Source: Donghicola tyrosinivorans (GTDB lineage: Bacteria > Pseudomonadota > Alphaproteobacteria > Rhodobacterales > Rhodobacteraceae). Taken from it: a stretch of DNA of 64,000 bases. Position numbers and translations under genes: made by a program. Below are positions 1 to 12,858 of the stretch, piece by piece; the first letter of the stretch is position 1; each line of letters opens with the position of its first letter. Where the stretch lies: assembly GCF_003003355.1 (NCBI RefSeq), contig NZ_PVTQ01000002.1:310001-374000 (forward strand), given 5' to 3'. The notes under the pieces are model-generated. The model saw only the letters and a list, made by a program, of their open reading frames with translations, was not told the DNA's origin and ran no database searches.

Positions 1-1116
1 CCGTTGTTCTTCGCGAACCCTTGGCTGAATGGCGTGATCGCAATGGTCTTTGTGTTCGGCGTCATCGCCTGCTTCTGGCAGGTGGGGCAGCTTATCTCGT
101 CCGTGCGGTGGATCGAAGGGTTTGCCGCCGACAATCCGGGCCATGAACATACCCGTCCGCCGCGCCTTCTAAAGCCGCTGGCCGCCCTGCTGCGGTCACG
201 CGGGCGGCGCATGAAGATCAGCTCCAGCTCGGCGCAATCGATTCTGGACAGTCTGGCGACCCGTATCGATGAAGCCCGCGAGATCACCCGCTATGTGGTG
301 AACCTGCTGATCTTCCTTGGCCTTCTGGGCACATTCTACGGTCTGGCCACCACGGTGCCTGCGGTGGTCGAAACGATCCGCAGCCTTGCCCCCGGTGAAG
401 GGGACAATGGCGCTGCGATGTTCGGCAAGCTGATGACTGGCCTTGAGGCGCAGCTTGGCGGTATGGGCACGGCGTTTTCCAGCTCGCTTCTAGGTCTGGC
501 CGGATCGCTGGTCGTCGGTCTGATGGAGCTGTTCGCCGGCCACGGCCAGAACCGTTTCTACCGCGAGCTTGAAGAGTGGCTGACCTCGATCACCCGTCTT
601 GGCTATGTGGGCGACGGCGACGGTAGCTCGCCCGAGCAATCGGCCATGGTGCAGGTGCTTGAGAATATGGCCGAGCAGATGGAATCCATGCAGGTCGCAC
701 TGGTGCAGGCCGAAAGTGGTCGCGCAACGCTGGATGGTCAGTTGGAACATCTGGGCCGCACCTTGGACCGGATGACCGACAAGATCGCGCAAGTCGATAA
801 CAGCGAAATGATCTATGCCCTGCAAAAGGTGGCGTCCGGTCAGGAGCAACTGGTCGAAACGATGCAGGTCGCCATCGGGCAGGGACAGAACCAGAGTTCC
901 GGCGAAGGCGGCGAATTCGACGCCGAGGCCAAGATGCGCCTGCGCTCGATCGATGTGCAACTGCTGCATATCCTTGAGGATCTGGCCGCTGGCCGTCAGG
1001 AAACCATGGCCGAGCTGCGCACCGATATCGCTGCCTTGACCCGCGCCGTGCAGCGTTTGGGCTCGGCAGATCTCGGGGCGGCAACCCGCCTGCGCCGCCA
1101 CCCCGAAGAGGACTGA
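1..1116 (+). CDS. MotA/TolQ/ExbB-type proton-channel protein, 5' end cut by window
   Basis: Inner-membrane protein of the MotA/ExbB/ZorA stator superfamily, expected to form an ion channel with the MotB/OmpA-like protein encoded 3 nt downstream. The frame is open to the first base of the window and the first possible start is only a TTG at 4, so the true start is probably upstream. I see a hydrophobic segment near residues 8-35, then two more containing LGLLGTFYGL and GMGTAFSSSLLGLAGSLVVG, the Gly-rich helices typical of ExbB/MotA. A cytoplasmic tail of about 170 residues, with heptad-like stretches around QLEHLGRTLDRMTDKI, follows the last helix; such a tail is unusual for ExbB and recalls ZorA. 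Family assignment is firm; what the motor drives is unknown. Confidence 0.8.
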   Translation, partial: PLFFANPWLNGVIAMVFVFGVIACFWQVGQLISSVRWIEGFAADNPGHEHTRPPRLLKPLAALLRSRGRRMKISSSSAQSILDSLATRIDEAREITRYVVNLLIFLGLLGTFYGLATTVPAVVETIRSLAPGEGDNGAAMFGKLMTGLEAQLGGMGTAFSSSLLGLAGSLVVGLMELFAGHGQNRFYRELEEWLTSITRLGYVGDGDGSSPEQSAMVQVLENMAEQMESMQVALVQAESGRATLDGQLEHLGRTLDRMTDKIAQVDNSEMIYALQKVASGQEQLVETMQVAIGQGQNQSSGEGGEFDAEAKMRLRSIDVQLLHILEDLAAGRQETMAELRTDIAALTRAVQRLGSADLGAATRLRRHPEED

Positions 1117-1119
1117 TCC

Positions 1120-3108
1120 ATGGCCCTCTCGCGCCGCACGGGACAACGGTTCCAAAGCTCGATCTGGCCGGGTTTTGTGGATGCGATGACCGGCCTTTTG
1201 CTGGTTCTGATGTTCGTGCTGACCATCTTCATGGTGGTGCAATCGGTCCTGACCGAGACGATCTCGGGGCAGGAAAGCGAATTGGACACCTTGAACCTTG
1301 AGGTCGCGGAACTGGCCCGCGCGCTGGGGCTTTCGCAGACGCGGGCAGATGGGCTTGAGGCCGAGGTTTCCACGCTGAACGCCACACTGGCGGACAACCA
1401 GTCACAGATCGAAAGCCTTTTGGCCCAGACCGCCGCGCAGCAAACGGCCTTGTCCGAGGCGCAGGCAAAGATCACCGGTTTTGAAGCGCAGGTCGCGGCA
1501 CTGATTGCGCAGCGCGATGATGCCCTGTCGAATGTGTCTTCGCTTGAAGGGGAAAAGACCGAACTTTTGACCGCGCAAGAGGCCCTGAATACCGCGCTGG
1601 CGCAGGCCCGCGATGAGATTTCCGCGCAGGAAGAGGCTGCCCGTCTGGCCGCTGCCCGCCGTGAGGCGCTAGAGGCGCTGACCGAGGAATTGCGCACCAA
1701 GAACGCCGAGCAAGCGCAGGCCCTGACTGACGAAGAGGCCGCTCGTCTGGCCGAGGCAGAGGCCGCAAAGGCCCTGCGTGAACGTCTGCAAAACGCTGAC
1801 GCCGAACTGACCGCCATGACACTTGCGCTGGAAGAGCAGCGTAAGCGGGCCGAAGAAACCCTGACCAAACTGGCTGCCGCCGAGGCGGTGCAAAAGGACC
1901 TGAACCAGCAGCTTGCCACAGTCGTTCTGGCCCGCGATGCCTTGCAGCAAGAACTGGCGGGGCTTCAGGCTGACACTCAAGGCGAGGTTCTGAGCCGAGA
2001 GCAGCTACAGCAAAAGCTGGCCAACGCCCTTGCCGCACAACAAGAGGCGCAGGCTGTGGCCGAAAAAGTCGGCACGCTTGAGGAAGAACTGGCCGCCGCG
2101 CTGGCCGCTCAACAGGACACCGCTGCGCAACTGAAAGAATTGCGCGATGCAGGTCTGTCGCTGGATGATCAACTGGCCGCGGCCTTGACCGCCCGTTCAG
2201 CCGCCGAGGATCGTGCCGCGCAGGCCGAGGATGCCTCTGCCGCGCTGGAAGAACAACTGGCTGCCGCTTTGGCCGCACAGCAAGAGGCAGAGGCGGCCTT
2301 GACCGGCCAATTGACCGAGGCTGAGCAGCGTGCCGCCCTTCTGGCTGCTGCCAATAGCGCCCTGTCGGACAAAGAGGCCGAAAGCGCCGAGGCGCAGCGC
2401 CGCGTGACTTTGTTGAACCAGCAATTGGGGGCCTTGCGCACGCAATTGGGCCAACTTCAAAGTCTGCTGGATGATGCGACGGCACGGGATGCGGCCTCTC
2501 AGGTGCAGCTGGAATCGTTGGGGTCGGACTTGAACGCCGCGCTAGCCCGTGCCGCTGCCGAAGAACGCCGCCGCCGTGAATTGGAAGAGGCCGAGCGTAA
2601 GCGTCTTGAGGCCGAAGCCGCCCGCCTGACCGCCGAGACCAAAGAACTTGAGAAATACCGCTCGGACTTTTTCGGGCGTTTGCGTGATCTTCTGGGGGCG
2701 CAGGACGGGGTCCAGATTGTGGGGGACCGCTTTGTCTTCTCGTCCGAGGTGCTGTTTGACCAAGGCAGCGCGGATCTGTCTGAAGCCGGCCAGACCGAGA
2801 TCGCCAAGGTCGCTGGCATCCTGAAATCGGTGGTCGGTGAAATCCCTGCCGATGTGAGCTGGATCATGCGCGTGGATGGTCACACCGATAATATCCCGCT
2901 CAGCGGGACAGGGGAATTCGCGGACAACTGGGAGCTAAGCCAAGCGCGTGCCCTGTCTGTAGTGCGCTATATGGTCAGCACCTTGGGCATTCCGGCGGAC
3001 CGCCTGTCGGCCAATGGCTTTGGGGAATACCAGCCGGTGAACTCTGCCAATACTGCCGAAGCGCGGGCGCAAAACCGCAGGATCGAGCTGAAGTTCACCG
3101 AAAAGTAA
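1120..3108 (+). CDS. MotB/OmpA-type peptidoglycan-binding protein with very long coiled coil
   Basis: 662-residue partner of the upstream channel protein. One transmembrane helix spans about residues 17-40. It contains Asp21 in the context FVDAMTGLLLVLMFVL, the position of the proton-carrying Asp of MotB and ZorB. Residues of about 45-535 are an almost uninterrupted Ala/Glu/Gln/Leu-rich coiled coil with repeated LEEQLAAALAAQQ-like units. The C-terminus (from about 543) is an OmpA-like domain with VDGHTDN, NWELSQARA and ARAQNRRIELKF, which binds peptidoglycan. The start is 3 nt after the upstream stop, so the two are co-transcribed. The coiled coil is far longer than in MotB or ZorB. Domain calls are secure; the cellular role is not. 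Confidence 0.85.
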   Translation: MALSRRTGQRFQSSIWPGFVDAMTGLLLVLMFVLTIFMVVQSVLTETISGQESELDTLNLEVAELARALGLSQTRADGLEAEVSTLNATLADNQSQIESLLAQTAAQQTALSEAQAKITGFEAQVAALIAQRDDALSNVSSLEGEKTELLTAQEALNTALAQARDEISAQEEAARLAAARREALEALTEELRTKNAEQAQALTDEEAARLAEAEAAKALRERLQNADAELTAMTLALEEQRKRAEETLTKLAAAEAVQKDLNQQLATVVLARDALQQELAGLQADTQGEVLSREQLQQKLANALAAQQEAQAVAEKVGTLEEELAAALAAQQDTAAQLKELRDAGLSLDDQLAAALTARSAAEDRAAQAEDASAALEEQLAAALAAQQEAEAALTGQLTEAEQRAALLAAANSALSDKEAESAEAQRRVTLLNQQLGALRTQLGQLQSLLDDATARDAASQVQLESLGSDLNAALARAAAEERRRRELEEAERKRLEAEAARLTAETKELEKYRSDFFGRLRDLLGAQDGVQIVGDRFVFSSEVLFDQGSADLSEAGQTEIAKVAGILKSVVGEIPADVSWIMRVDGHTDNIPLSGTGEFADNWELSQARALSVVRYMVSTLGIPADRLSANGFGEYQPVNSANTAEARAQNRRIELKFTEK

Positions 3109-3111
3109 GGA

Positions 3112-4071
3112 TTACGGCACGCGAATGGTTTGTGCCTGCTGTGCCAGAACCTTTCCATGCCGGATCAGGGTCACATCGCCTTCGTACCCGCCAGAGCGCC
3201 AGCCGCCACCGGGGGCTTTGCGGCCCGCCGCGCGGAAGAACTGCGCCTGCTGCTTGTCGATCGTGACCTCGCTTCGCACAACCTCGCCTTCGGGGCCGTA
3301 AATGCGCAGGACCATGATGTCACCGGGCAGGGCACCATAGGCGAAAGCCCAGAAGACAATCGGCGCGTCAGCGCGAAGCTCTGCGTCGCCATGGCCTTGC
3401 TTGATTGTGTTGTAGGCGGGGATTTCGGTGTCGAAACCCACATCAATCACACCCGCAGGGGTATAGGCGATGTCCGCCTCCCACAGGGGCCGCTCTGCAT
3501 CGCCGCAGGAGTTCAGCTTTTCGGGGCGGAAGGGGTCCACCACAGCGCCATCCTTGCGGACCGAGAGGTGAACGTGGGGGAACTGGGTGTTGCCGGAAAA
3601 ACCGACCTCTCCCAACACGTCGCCGGTATTCACCACGTCACCCTTCTGCACCTTCACGCTGCCGCGTTTCAGATGGCAGTACTGGGTTTCCCAGCCATCG
3701 CCGTGATCGATTGCCAGCCCGTTGCCGCATTCACGGCCGTCCAGCTGCGCCGCTGAAATCCCGTCGCGTCCTGTGTCCGGCATTCCATCCCGCACAGCGC
3801 GTACGACACCTGCCGAAGCCGCCAGCACATTCACGCCAGCTTCCATCTTGTCGAAGGTTTTGACCGAGAAATCTGTGCCCTTGTGCCCGTCATAGCTGAG
3901 CGCGCCGCAGGCGTAATCCGACGACCCCTCTGAGGGATCGTGATCAACATATTGCTGGATATAGCAGGTCTCGCCCAAGGTGCAGTCGAGGGGAAGTTGC
4001 AAGTCCAGCGCACTGGTTACACACGGAAACGCCCCCGCCAGTGCGGCGAGGGCGAAGGTCGTTTTTGTCAT
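3112..4071 (-). CDS. M23 family metallopeptidase (exported peptidoglycan endopeptidase)
   Basis: 319-residue LytM/M23-like protein. The start is placed at 4071 because it gives a clean signal peptide (MTKTTFALAALAGAFPCVTSALD); longer in-frame versions run into clpA. The mature part carries the LytM pattern: HKGTDFSV, then a long loop, GNGLAIDHGDGWETQYCHL, and FPHVHLSVRKDG, which supply the zinc-binding His/Asp residues. The C-terminal third (after about 200) is an unassigned beta-rich region. It starts 2 nt after clpA ends and so may be read through from clpA. It also converges on the motor-like pair, which binds the same polymer. Substrate cleavage is inferred from the family. Confidence 0.85.
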   Translation of the reverse strand: MTKTTFALAALAGAFPCVTSALDLQLPLDCTLGETCYIQQYVDHDPSEGSSDYACGALSYDGHKGTDFSVKTFDKMEAGVNVLAASAGVVRAVRDGMPDTGRDGISAAQLDGRECGNGLAIDHGDGWETQYCHLKRGSVKVQKGDVVNTGDVLGEVGFSGNTQFPHVHLSVRKDGAVVDPFRPEKLNSCGDAERPLWEADIAYTPAGVIDVGFDTEIPAYNTIKQGHGDAELRADAPIVFWAFAYGALPGDIMVLRIYGPEGEVVRSEVTIDKQQAQFFRAAGRKAPGGGWRSGGYEGDVTLIRHGKVLAQQAQTIRVP

Positions 4072-4073
4072 AC

Positions 4074-6410
4074 TTAGTTTGCCGTCAGAAGAGGGGGCTT
4101 TTTGCCAGCCTCGATGCGTTTGCTGTCGGGGCCGTTGATCTCCAGTTTCAGTTCGCCATTCTCGACGCTGACATTGACGATACCGCCCTTTGCCAGCTTG
4201 CCGAACAGCAGTTCCTCGGCCAGCGGTTTCTTCAGGTGTTCCTGGATCACGCGGCCAAGGGGACGGGCGCCCATCTTGTCGTCGTAACCCTTGTCGGCGA
4301 TCCATTCGGCGGCTGCCGGGCTCAGCTCGATGTGGACGTTGCGGTCCATCAGCTGAGCTTCCAATTGCAGGACGAACTTTTCGACCACCTGCAGGATCAC
4401 CTCTTTCGGCAGCGGACCGAAGCTGATCACCGCGTCCAGACGGTTGCGGAATTCCGGCGTGAAGGTGCGTTCGATCGCGGCAGTGTCTTCGCCTTCGCGG
4501 CGGTCACGACCAAAGCCGATGGCCGCTTTCGCCTGCTCGGACGCGCCCGCGTTCGAGGTCATGATCAGCACCACATTGCGGAAGTCCACCGTGCGCCCGT
4601 TATGATCGGTCAGCGTGCCGTGGTCCATCACCTGCAGCAGGATGTTGTAGACGTCGGGGTGCGCTTTCTCGATCTCGTCCAGCAGCAATACGCAGTGCGG
4701 ATGCTGGTCAACGCCATCGGTCAACAGACCACCTTGGTCAAAGCCCACATAGCCCGGAGGGGCACCGATCAGACGGCTGACCGCGTGCTTTTCCATGTAT
4801 TCAGACATGTCAAAGCGCAGCAGTTTCACGCCCAGTTGGTCGGCCAGCTGTTTGGCCACCTCGGTCTTGCCGACACCCGTGGGGCCAGCGAACAGGTAGT
4901 TGCCGATGGGCTTGTCCGGTTCGCGCAGACCCGCGCGGGACAGTTTGATCGCGCTGGACAGGGCCACGATGGCATCGTCCTGACCAAAGACCACTCGCTT
5001 GAGCGATGCTTCCAGATCCTTGAGGACCTCTGCGTCGTCCTTGCTGACGTTTTTCGGGGGGATGCGCGCGATCTTGGCCACCACGGCTTCGATCTCTTTG
5101 ACGCCGATGGTCTTGCGGCGCTTGGAGTCGGGCAGCAGGTGCTGTGCCGCGCCAGCCTCATCGATCACGTCGATGGCTTTGTCGGGCAGCTTGCGGTCGT
5201 TGATGTAGCGGGCCGACAGTTCGACAGCGGTTTTGATCGCGTCCGCGGTGTAGCGGATGTCGTGATGCTCTTCGAAGTAGGGTTTCAGACCCTGAAGGAT
5301 CTTGACCGCGTCTTCGACGGTGGGCTCGTTCACGTCGATCTTCTGGAAACGGCGGCTCAGGGCGCGGTCCTTTTCGAAGTGTTGACGGAACTCTTTATAC
5401 GTGGTGCTGCCCATGGTGCGCAGCTTGCCGCCCTGAAGCGCGGGCTTCAGCAGGTTCGAGGCATCCATCGCCCCGCCAGAGGTCGCGCCTGCGCCGATCA
5501 CAGTGTGAATCTCATCGATGAAGAGAACCGCATCAGGGTGATCTTCCAGTTCGGTGACCACGGCCTTCAGGCGTTCTTCAAAGTCACCACGATAGCGGGT
5601 GCCCGCCAGCAGTGCGCCCATGTCGAGCGAGTAGATGACGGTGTTTTTCAGCACATCAGGGGTCTGGCCCTTGATGATCTTGCGCGCCAGACCTTCGGCG
5701 ATGGCGGTCTTGCCCACACCGGGATCACCGACCAGAAGCGGGTTGTTCTTGCGGCGGCGGCAAAGCACCTGAATGCAGCGCTCAACCTCTTCGGCGCGGC
5801 CGATCAGGGGGTCAATGTCGCCCTTACGCGACTTTTCGTTCAGATCGACACAGTATTTCGCCAGCGCGGATTCGCGGTTTTCGGACGGATTGGGGCCGGT
5901 AGGTTCGACGTTCTGCGCCTCTTCCTCTTCGGTCGCGCCCTGAACGGGGCGGCTTTCGCCGAAGGCGGGGTTCTTGGCCACACCATGAGCGATGAAATTC
6001 ACAGCGTCGTAGCGGGTCATGTCCTGCTCTTGCAGGAAGTAGGCCGCATTTGATTCGCGTTCGGCAAAGATGGCGACCAGAACGTTGGCGCCGGTCACTT
6101 CGGTCCGGCCCGAGGACTGGACGTGGATCGCCGCCCGCTGGATCACGCGCTGGAATGCAGCGGTGGGCACAGCTTCAGAGCCGTCGATTTCAGTGACAAG
6201 GTTTGCAAGGTCTTCGTCAATATAATCAAGCAGCGAACGCCGCAGGTCTTCGATGTCCACATTGCAGGCACGCATGACGCGGGCCGCATCGGGTTCGTCC
6301 ACCAAGGCCAGTAGCAGGTGTTCCAATGTCGCAAATTCATGCGCGCGTGCGTTCGCCAGCGCCAGTGCGGAATGGATCGCCTGTTCGAGCGTATTCGAGA
6401 ATGAAGGCAC
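4074..6410 (-). CDS. clpA: ATP-dependent Clp protease ATP-binding subunit ClpA
   Basis: 778 residues, the usual length. The AAA+ unfoldase feeds substrates to ClpP in the cytoplasm. Order: N-terminal Clp repeats ([17 protein letters not shown]), first AAA+ module with Walker A GDPGVGKT near residue 226 and Walker [10 protein letters not shown], then second AAA+ module with GPTGVGKT near 508 and [11 protein letters not shown]. The start is a GTG at 6408-6410, chosen because AAGGAG lies 7 nt upstream. ClpA normally works with the adaptor ClpS, but no clpS is seen in the bases on either side. The next gene in the same direction is the M23 peptidase. Confidence 0.97.
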   Translation of the reverse strand: MPSFSNTLEQAIHSALALANARAHEFATLEHLLLALVDEPDAARVMRACNVDIEDLRRSLLDYIDEDLANLVTEIDGSEAVPTAAFQRVIQRAAIHVQSSGRTEVTGANVLVAIFAERESNAAYFLQEQDMTRYDAVNFIAHGVAKNPAFGESRPVQGATEEEEAQNVEPTGPNPSENRESALAKYCVDLNEKSRKGDIDPLIGRAEEVERCIQVLCRRRKNNPLLVGDPGVGKTAIAEGLARKIIKGQTPDVLKNTVIYSLDMGALLAGTRYRGDFEERLKAVVTELEDHPDAVLFIDEIHTVIGAGATSGGAMDASNLLKPALQGGKLRTMGSTTYKEFRQHFEKDRALSRRFQKIDVNEPTVEDAVKILQGLKPYFEEHHDIRYTADAIKTAVELSARYINDRKLPDKAIDVIDEAGAAQHLLPDSKRRKTIGVKEIEAVVAKIARIPPKNVSKDDAEVLKDLEASLKRVVFGQDDAIVALSSAIKLSRAGLREPDKPIGNYLFAGPTGVGKTEVAKQLADQLGVKLLRFDMSEYMEKHAVSRLIGAPPGYVGFDQGGLLTDGVDQHPHCVLLLDEIEKAHPDVYNILLQVMDHGTLTDHNGRTVDFRNVVLIMTSNAGASEQAKAAIGFGRDRREGEDTAAIERTFTPEFRNRLDAVISFGPLPKEVILQVVEKFVLQLEAQLMDRNVHIELSPAAAEWIADKGYDDKMGARPLGRVIQEHLKKPLAEELLFGKLAKGGIVNVSVENGELKLEINGPDSKRIEAGKKPPLLTAN

Positions 6411-6537
6411 GAGGGTGCTCCTTCTGATCGGGGGTCAGAGGGGCCCGAGGCCCCAACCAACCGTGGCCTGTATAAGTTAAAGTTTGGTCGATCCACGCGG
6501 GTCTTCAAGAGAAAACTTGATTTAAAGCGACGAAAAG

Positions 6538-6555
6538 AGGGGTGACGCTCCCCCT
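6538..6555 (-). terminator. weak intrinsic terminator after gloB
   Basis: Five-base-pair dyad AGGGG / CCCCT with an 8-nt loop, followed on the minus strand by CTTTTCG. It lies 10 nt past the gloB stop. The stem is short, so the call is tentative. Confidence 0.35.
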
Positions 6556-6565
6556 TTAGGCGGTA

Positions 6566-7336
6566 TCAAAAGCTATCCTTTCGGGCGCGAACCTCAGCAA
6601 ACACTAGGTCATCTGGTGCATTTGCCATGCCAACTGCTTCTTTCACTTCGGCGTGATGCGCCCGCAAAAAAGGATTTGTCGCCAGCTCGGTGGCCAAAGT
6701 CGCGGGCACTGTGGGTTCGCCCTGTTCCCGTAAAGCGCGGATCTGGGCTGCCCGAGAGATAAGGTCTGCGTTCTCGGGTTCAATGGTCAGGGCAAAACGG
6801 GCGTTGGATTCGGTGTATTCGTGCCCTGAATAGATCAGAGTTTCCGGCGGAAGGGCTGCCATCTTGGACAGGCTCTGCCACATCATGGGCGGGGTGCCTT
6901 CAAAGATGCGGCCGCAGCCAAGGGCCATCAGGCTGTCGGCGGAAAACAGCGCCTTGGCGCCTGCAAAGTAAAAGGCGATGTGGCCGACCGTGTGACCCGA
7001 GACGTCCAGAACGCTGCCGGTCTCGCCCCCGACGGAAATGCTGTCCCCTTCGGAAACCGCCAAATCCAGATCGGGCAGGCGGTGGGCGTCTGCCTTGGCA
7101 CCAGTGACCTTCAGATCGGGGAAGGCTGCTCGCAGATCGGGTAGCCCGTCTACATGGTCCCAGTGGTGATGGGTTAGCAGAACGTGGTCGGCCTTCCAGC
7201 CCCGCGTATTCAGGGCCTCGATGATCGGGGCCGCGTCAGGGACATCGACCACTGCGGTCTGTCCCGATTGGCTGTCGTGCGCCAGATAGGCGTAGTTGTC
7301 GCTGAGGCAGGGGACGATCACAATCTCAAGGGGCAT
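6566..7336 (-). CDS. gloB: hydroxyacylglutathione hydrolase (glyoxalase II)
   Basis: 256 residues, matching the family. It hydrolyses S-D-lactoylglutathione to D-lactate and glutathione, the second step of methylglyoxal detoxification. The metallo-beta-lactamase signature [10 protein letters not shown] provides the binuclear metal site; later ligands are in [12 protein letters not shown] and [14 protein letters not shown]. The start at 7336 gives the standard [19 protein letters not shown]-terminus; an upstream in-frame extension has no family support. It is divergent from the methyltransferase gene with only 64 nt between start codons, which must hold both promoters. Confidence 0.95.
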   Translation of the reverse strand: MPLEIVIVPCLSDNYAYLAHDSQSGQTAVVDVPDAAPIIEALNTRGWKADHVLLTHHHWDHVDGLPDLRAAFPDLKVTGAKADAHRLPDLDLAVSEGDSISVGGETGSVLDVSGHTVGHIAFYFAGAKALFSADSLMALGCGRIFEGTPPMMWQSLSKMAALPPETLIYSGHEYTESNARFALTIEPENADLISRAAQIRALREQGEPTVPATLATELATNPFLRAHHAEVKEAVGMANAPDDLVFAEVRARKDSF

Positions 7337-7400
7337 GGCGTTTCCGGTATTCGTTGCTATTGTCTGGGTAAGAGAGTGGCCGAAGGGATCCAAAGGCGCA

Positions 7401-8144
7401 ATGCATCTGGATGTGCAAGACCTGCGCAACTTCTATTACCGCAGCGCCTTGGGGCGCGCCGCGCAGCGTGTCATACGTAATGAGTTGCTGACCTATTGGC
7501 CCGAAGCAAAGGGCCAGTCCGTCTTGGGCTATGGCTTTGCCGTGCCGCTGCTGCGTCCCTATTTGCATGAGGCCCGCCGCGTCACCGGATTGATGCCCGG
7601 CCCGCAAGGTGTGATGGCGTGGCCCGCGGGCATGCCCAACGTCAGCGTTCTGTGCGAAGAAGCCAATTGGCCCGTTGAGACCGGTCACGTGGATAAATTG
7701 GTCCTTATGCACGGCCTTGAGACGTCCGAACAGCCTGCGCTGGTGTTGGAAGAGGCCGCGCGGGTTTTGGGGCCGGGGGGCAGCGCTGTCTTTATCGTGC
7801 CGAACCGCGCAGGGGTCTGGTCGCGCCGTGATGCGACGCCGTTCGGCTTTGGTCGGCCCTATTCCAACAGTCAGTTGAACGCGCAACTTGTCCGCAGCGG
7901 CTTTCAGGTCGAGCGCAGCTCGGCGGTTCTATACCAGCCGCCCTCGCACCAGCGGTTCTGGCTGCGCACGGGCGCGATGATCGAGCAGGTCGGCAAAAAG
8001 CTGGCCGGTCCCCTGTCAGCGGGCGTTCTGATTGTCGAGGCGACGAAGCATTCGCGTATGCCGACCGGTCTGGGTCAAACGCTGACCTCTCGGTCGTCGA
8101 CGGTGCTGGGGGGGCTGGCGCAGCCCGAAGTCAAACCGGCGTGA
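7401..8144 (+). CDS. class I SAM-dependent methyltransferase
   Basis: 247 residues starting [19 protein letters not shown]. The SAM fold is recognisable but divergent: [15 protein letters not shown] replaces the usual GxGxG loop, followed by [37 protein letters not shown], which matches the Methyltransf_11 post-I region. Substrate unknown. It is divergent from gloB. A start farther upstream in frame would overlap gloB and is not favoured. Confidence 0.75.
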   Translation: MHLDVQDLRNFYYRSALGRAAQRVIRNELLTYWPEAKGQSVLGYGFAVPLLRPYLHEARRVTGLMPGPQGVMAWPAGMPNVSVLCEEANWPVETGHVDKLVLMHGLETSEQPALVLEEAARVLGPGGSAVFIVPNRAGVWSRRDATPFGFGRPYSNSQLNAQLVRSGFQVERSSAVLYQPPSHQRFWLRTGAMIEQVGKKLAGPLSAGVLIVEATKHSRMPTGLGQTLTSRSSTVLGGLAQPEVKPA

Positions 8145-8246
8145 ATCACAGAATCATCTTTTTCAGACTTTCGTCGCGGTGAATGCGGCAAGGGGTAGCA
8201 CCTTGCACAGTAAATTTGCCCTTCCGTGTAAATGCTAGCGCCAAAC

Positions 8247-8267
8247 CGATCACTATTTGCGTGATCG
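8247..8267. repeat. inverted repeat in the atp promoter region
   Basis: Seven-base arms CGATCAC and GTGATCG around a 7-nt loop, inside the 255-nt non-coding stretch (8145-8399) that must contain the atp operon promoter. It could be a terminator for the methyltransferase, though there is no T run, or an operator. Nothing else stands out in this gap. Confidence 0.35.
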
Positions 8268-8399
8268 ATAGTTGCTAGGTGGCGAACCCTCTGCTAAGTC
8301 CTGCGCGATTTCGATGCCCTAGGATTTCCCTTTGGGGCGTAAACGCCCCCGATCGGCCGGTAACGGATGGGTCGGGGCCAGAATATCGGAAGGGTGGAC

Positions 8400-8960
8400 G
8401 TGTCCGAACCAGCTTCGATTTCCCTGGGCATTGCACAACGCTATGCCTCTGCCGTATTCGGTCTCGCGATCGAAACCAGCGCACTGGACGCCGTCGAGAA
8501 CGACGTCGATGCGCTGGCTGCTGCACTTGATGAAAGTGCAGACCTGCGTGATCTGATCAGCAACCCCGTATACTCGCGTGAGCAGCAAAGTGCTGCGATC
8601 AGCGCCGTGGCCAGCAAAATGGGCCTCAGCGCAACGGTCGCAAACACGCTCGCACTGATGGCGTCCAAGCGTCGTCTGTTCGTGCTGCCCCAGCTGGTGA
8701 CCGCCCTGCGCGAGAAAATCGCCGCGCATAAAGGTGAAGTGACCGCCGAAGTTGTCAGCGCAACCGAGCTGACCCAGGCGCAGAAAGACAAGCTTGCAGA
8801 GGCTCTGAAAGAGAGCGTCGGCAAGACTGTGAAAGTTAACGCCGCTGTTGATGAAACACTCATCGGCGGTCTCGTTGTTAAGGTGGGCTCGAAGATGATC
8901 GACACGTCGATCCGCTCCAAGCTCAGCGCCCTACAGAATGCAATGAAAGAGGTCGGATAA
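8400..8960 (+). CDS. atpH: F1F0 ATP synthase subunit delta
   Basis: 186 residues. Delta caps the F1 head and links it to the peripheral stalk. The start is taken as GTG at 8400 because GGAAGG lies 7 nt upstream and the protein then begins (M)[22 protein letters not shown], as in relatives. The C-terminal part contains [38 protein letters not shown], the classic delta signature. First gene of a five-gene F1 operon; its TAA overlaps none of atpA, which starts immediately at 8961. Confidence 0.95.
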   Translation: MSEPASISLGIAQRYASAVFGLAIETSALDAVENDVDALAAALDESADLRDLISNPVYSREQQSAAISAVASKMGLSATVANTLALMASKRRLFVLPQLVTALREKIAAHKGEVTAEVVSATELTQAQKDKLAEALKESVGKTVKVNAAVDETLIGGLVVKVGSKMIDTSIRSKLSALQNAMKEVG

Positions 8961-10499
8961 ATGGGTATCCAAGCAGCCGAAATTTCTGCGATCCTAAAGG
9001 AGCAGATCAAGAACTTTGGCCAAGACGCCGAAGTGGCCGAGGTTGGCCGCGTGCTTTCCGTCGGTGACGGTATTGCGCGTGTGCATGGCCTCGACAACGT
9101 TCAGGCCGGTGAAATGGTCGAATTCCCCGGTGGCATTCAGGGCATGGCGCTGAACCTCGAGAGCGACAACGTTGGTGTTGTTATCTTCGGTTCGGACCGT
9201 GACATTAAAGAAGGCGACACCGTAAAGCGCACCAACTCGATCGTGGACGTTCCCGCGGGCGAAGGTCTGCTGGGTCGCGTTGTTGATGGTCTGGGTAACC
9301 CCCTGGACGGCAAAGGCCCCATCGTATTCAGCGAGCGTCGTATCGCTGACAGCAAAGCACCGGGCATCATTCCCCGTAAGTCGGTTCACGAGCCGATGGC
9401 AACCGGCCTGAAGTCGGTTGACGCGATGATCCCGATCGGCCGTGGCCAGCGCGAGCTGATCATTGGCGACCGTCAGACCGGTAAAACTGCCGTTGCTCTG
9501 GACGCGATCCTGAACCAGAAGTCGTACAACGACGCAGCTGGCGGCGACGACAGCAAGAAACTGTACTGCATCTACGTTGCAGTCGGTCAGAAGCGTTCGA
9601 CCGTTGCTCAGCTGGTGAAGAAGCTGGAAGAAACCGGCGCGATTGAATACTCGATCGTTGTTGCCGCGACCGCTTCGGACCCCGCACCCATGCAGTTCCT
9701 GGCGCCCTACGCCGCAACCGCAATGGCTGAATACTTCCGTGACAACGGCAAGCACGCCCTGATCATCTACGATGACCTGTCGAAGCAGGCTGTTTCGTAC
9801 CGTCAGATGTCGCTGCTGCTGCGCCGTCCCCCGGGCCGTGAAGCTTACCCCGGCGACGTTTTCTACCTCCACTCGCGTCTGCTGGAGCGTTCGGCGAAGA
9901 TGGGCGACGACCACGGTGCTGGCTCGCTGACCGCTCTGCCGATCATTGAAACCCAGGGCGGCGACGTTTCGGCGTTTATTCCGACCAACGTGATCTCGAT
10001 CACCGACGGTCAGATCTTCCTCGAAACCGACCTGTTCTACCAGGGCATCCGTCCCGCTGTGAACACCGGTCTGTCGGTTTCGCGTGTGGGTTCGTCGGCT
10101 CAGACCAACGCGATGAAAACTGTTGCAGGTCCGGTTAAGCTGGAACTGGCTCAGTACCGCGAAATGGCAGCATTTGCTCAGTTCGGCTCGGACCTCGACG
10201 CCGCAACCCAGAAGCTGCTGAACCGTGGCGCACGTCTGACCGAGCTGATGAAGCAGCCCCAGTACGCACCGCTGACCAACGCAGAAATCGTCTGCGTGAT
10301 CTTCGCCGGTACTCAGGGTTACCTGGACAAAGTCGCTGTGAAAGATGTTGGCCGCTACGAAGCCGGTCTGCTGAAGTTCCTGCGCACCCAGAAGAAAGAT
10401 CTGCTGGACTGGATCACCAACGAAGATCCCAAGATCAAGGGTGATGCAGCGGACAAGATCAAAGCGGTTCTCGACGAATACGCCAAAAACTTCGCCTGA
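8961..10499 (+). CDS. atpA: F1F0 ATP synthase subunit alpha
   Basis: 512 residues, full length. Non-catalytic nucleotide-binding subunit of the F1 hexamer. Seen: P-loop [14 protein letters not shown] near residue 170, YIAVGQK-type region [15 protein letters not shown], and [24 protein letters not shown]. It begins directly after the atpH stop. Codon use is strongly biased to C-ending codons, as expected for a highly expressed gene. Confidence 0.99.
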   Translation: MGIQAAEISAILKEQIKNFGQDAEVAEVGRVLSVGDGIARVHGLDNVQAGEMVEFPGGIQGMALNLESDNVGVVIFGSDRDIKEGDTVKRTNSIVDVPAGEGLLGRVVDGLGNPLDGKGPIVFSERRIADSKAPGIIPRKSVHEPMATGLKSVDAMIPIGRGQRELIIGDRQTGKTAVALDAILNQKSYNDAAGGDDSKKLYCIYVAVGQKRSTVAQLVKKLEETGAIEYSIVVAATASDPAPMQFLAPYAATAMAEYFRDNGKHALIIYDDLSKQAVSYRQMSLLLRRPPGREAYPGDVFYLHSRLLERSAKMGDDHGAGSLTALPIIETQGGDVSAFIPTNVISITDGQIFLETDLFYQGIRPAVNTGLSVSRVGSSAQTNAMKTVAGPVKLELAQYREMAAFAQFGSDLDAATQKLLNRGARLTELMKQPQYAPLTNAEIVCVIFAGTQGYLDKVAVKDVGRYEAGLLKFLRTQKKDLLDWITNEDPKIKGDAADKIKAVLDEYAKNFA

Positions 10500-10518
10500 G
10501 CCCTGAAAGGACTGGAGA

Positions 10519-12833
<2,315 letters not shown>

Positions 12834-12858
12834 CCAACCTGCTGTAAGGAGGCCCTGA

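Noticed and set aside
1..4071. Zorya defence system
   Set aside because: Architecture of the first two proteins recalls ZorA/ZorB, but no ZorC/D/E is present and the coiled coil is far too long; the pair converges on a cell-wall peptidase instead. Sequence upstream of the window could change this.
4041..6053. 670-codon frame opposite clpA
   Set aside because: Antisense shadow of clpA; no start signal or domain.
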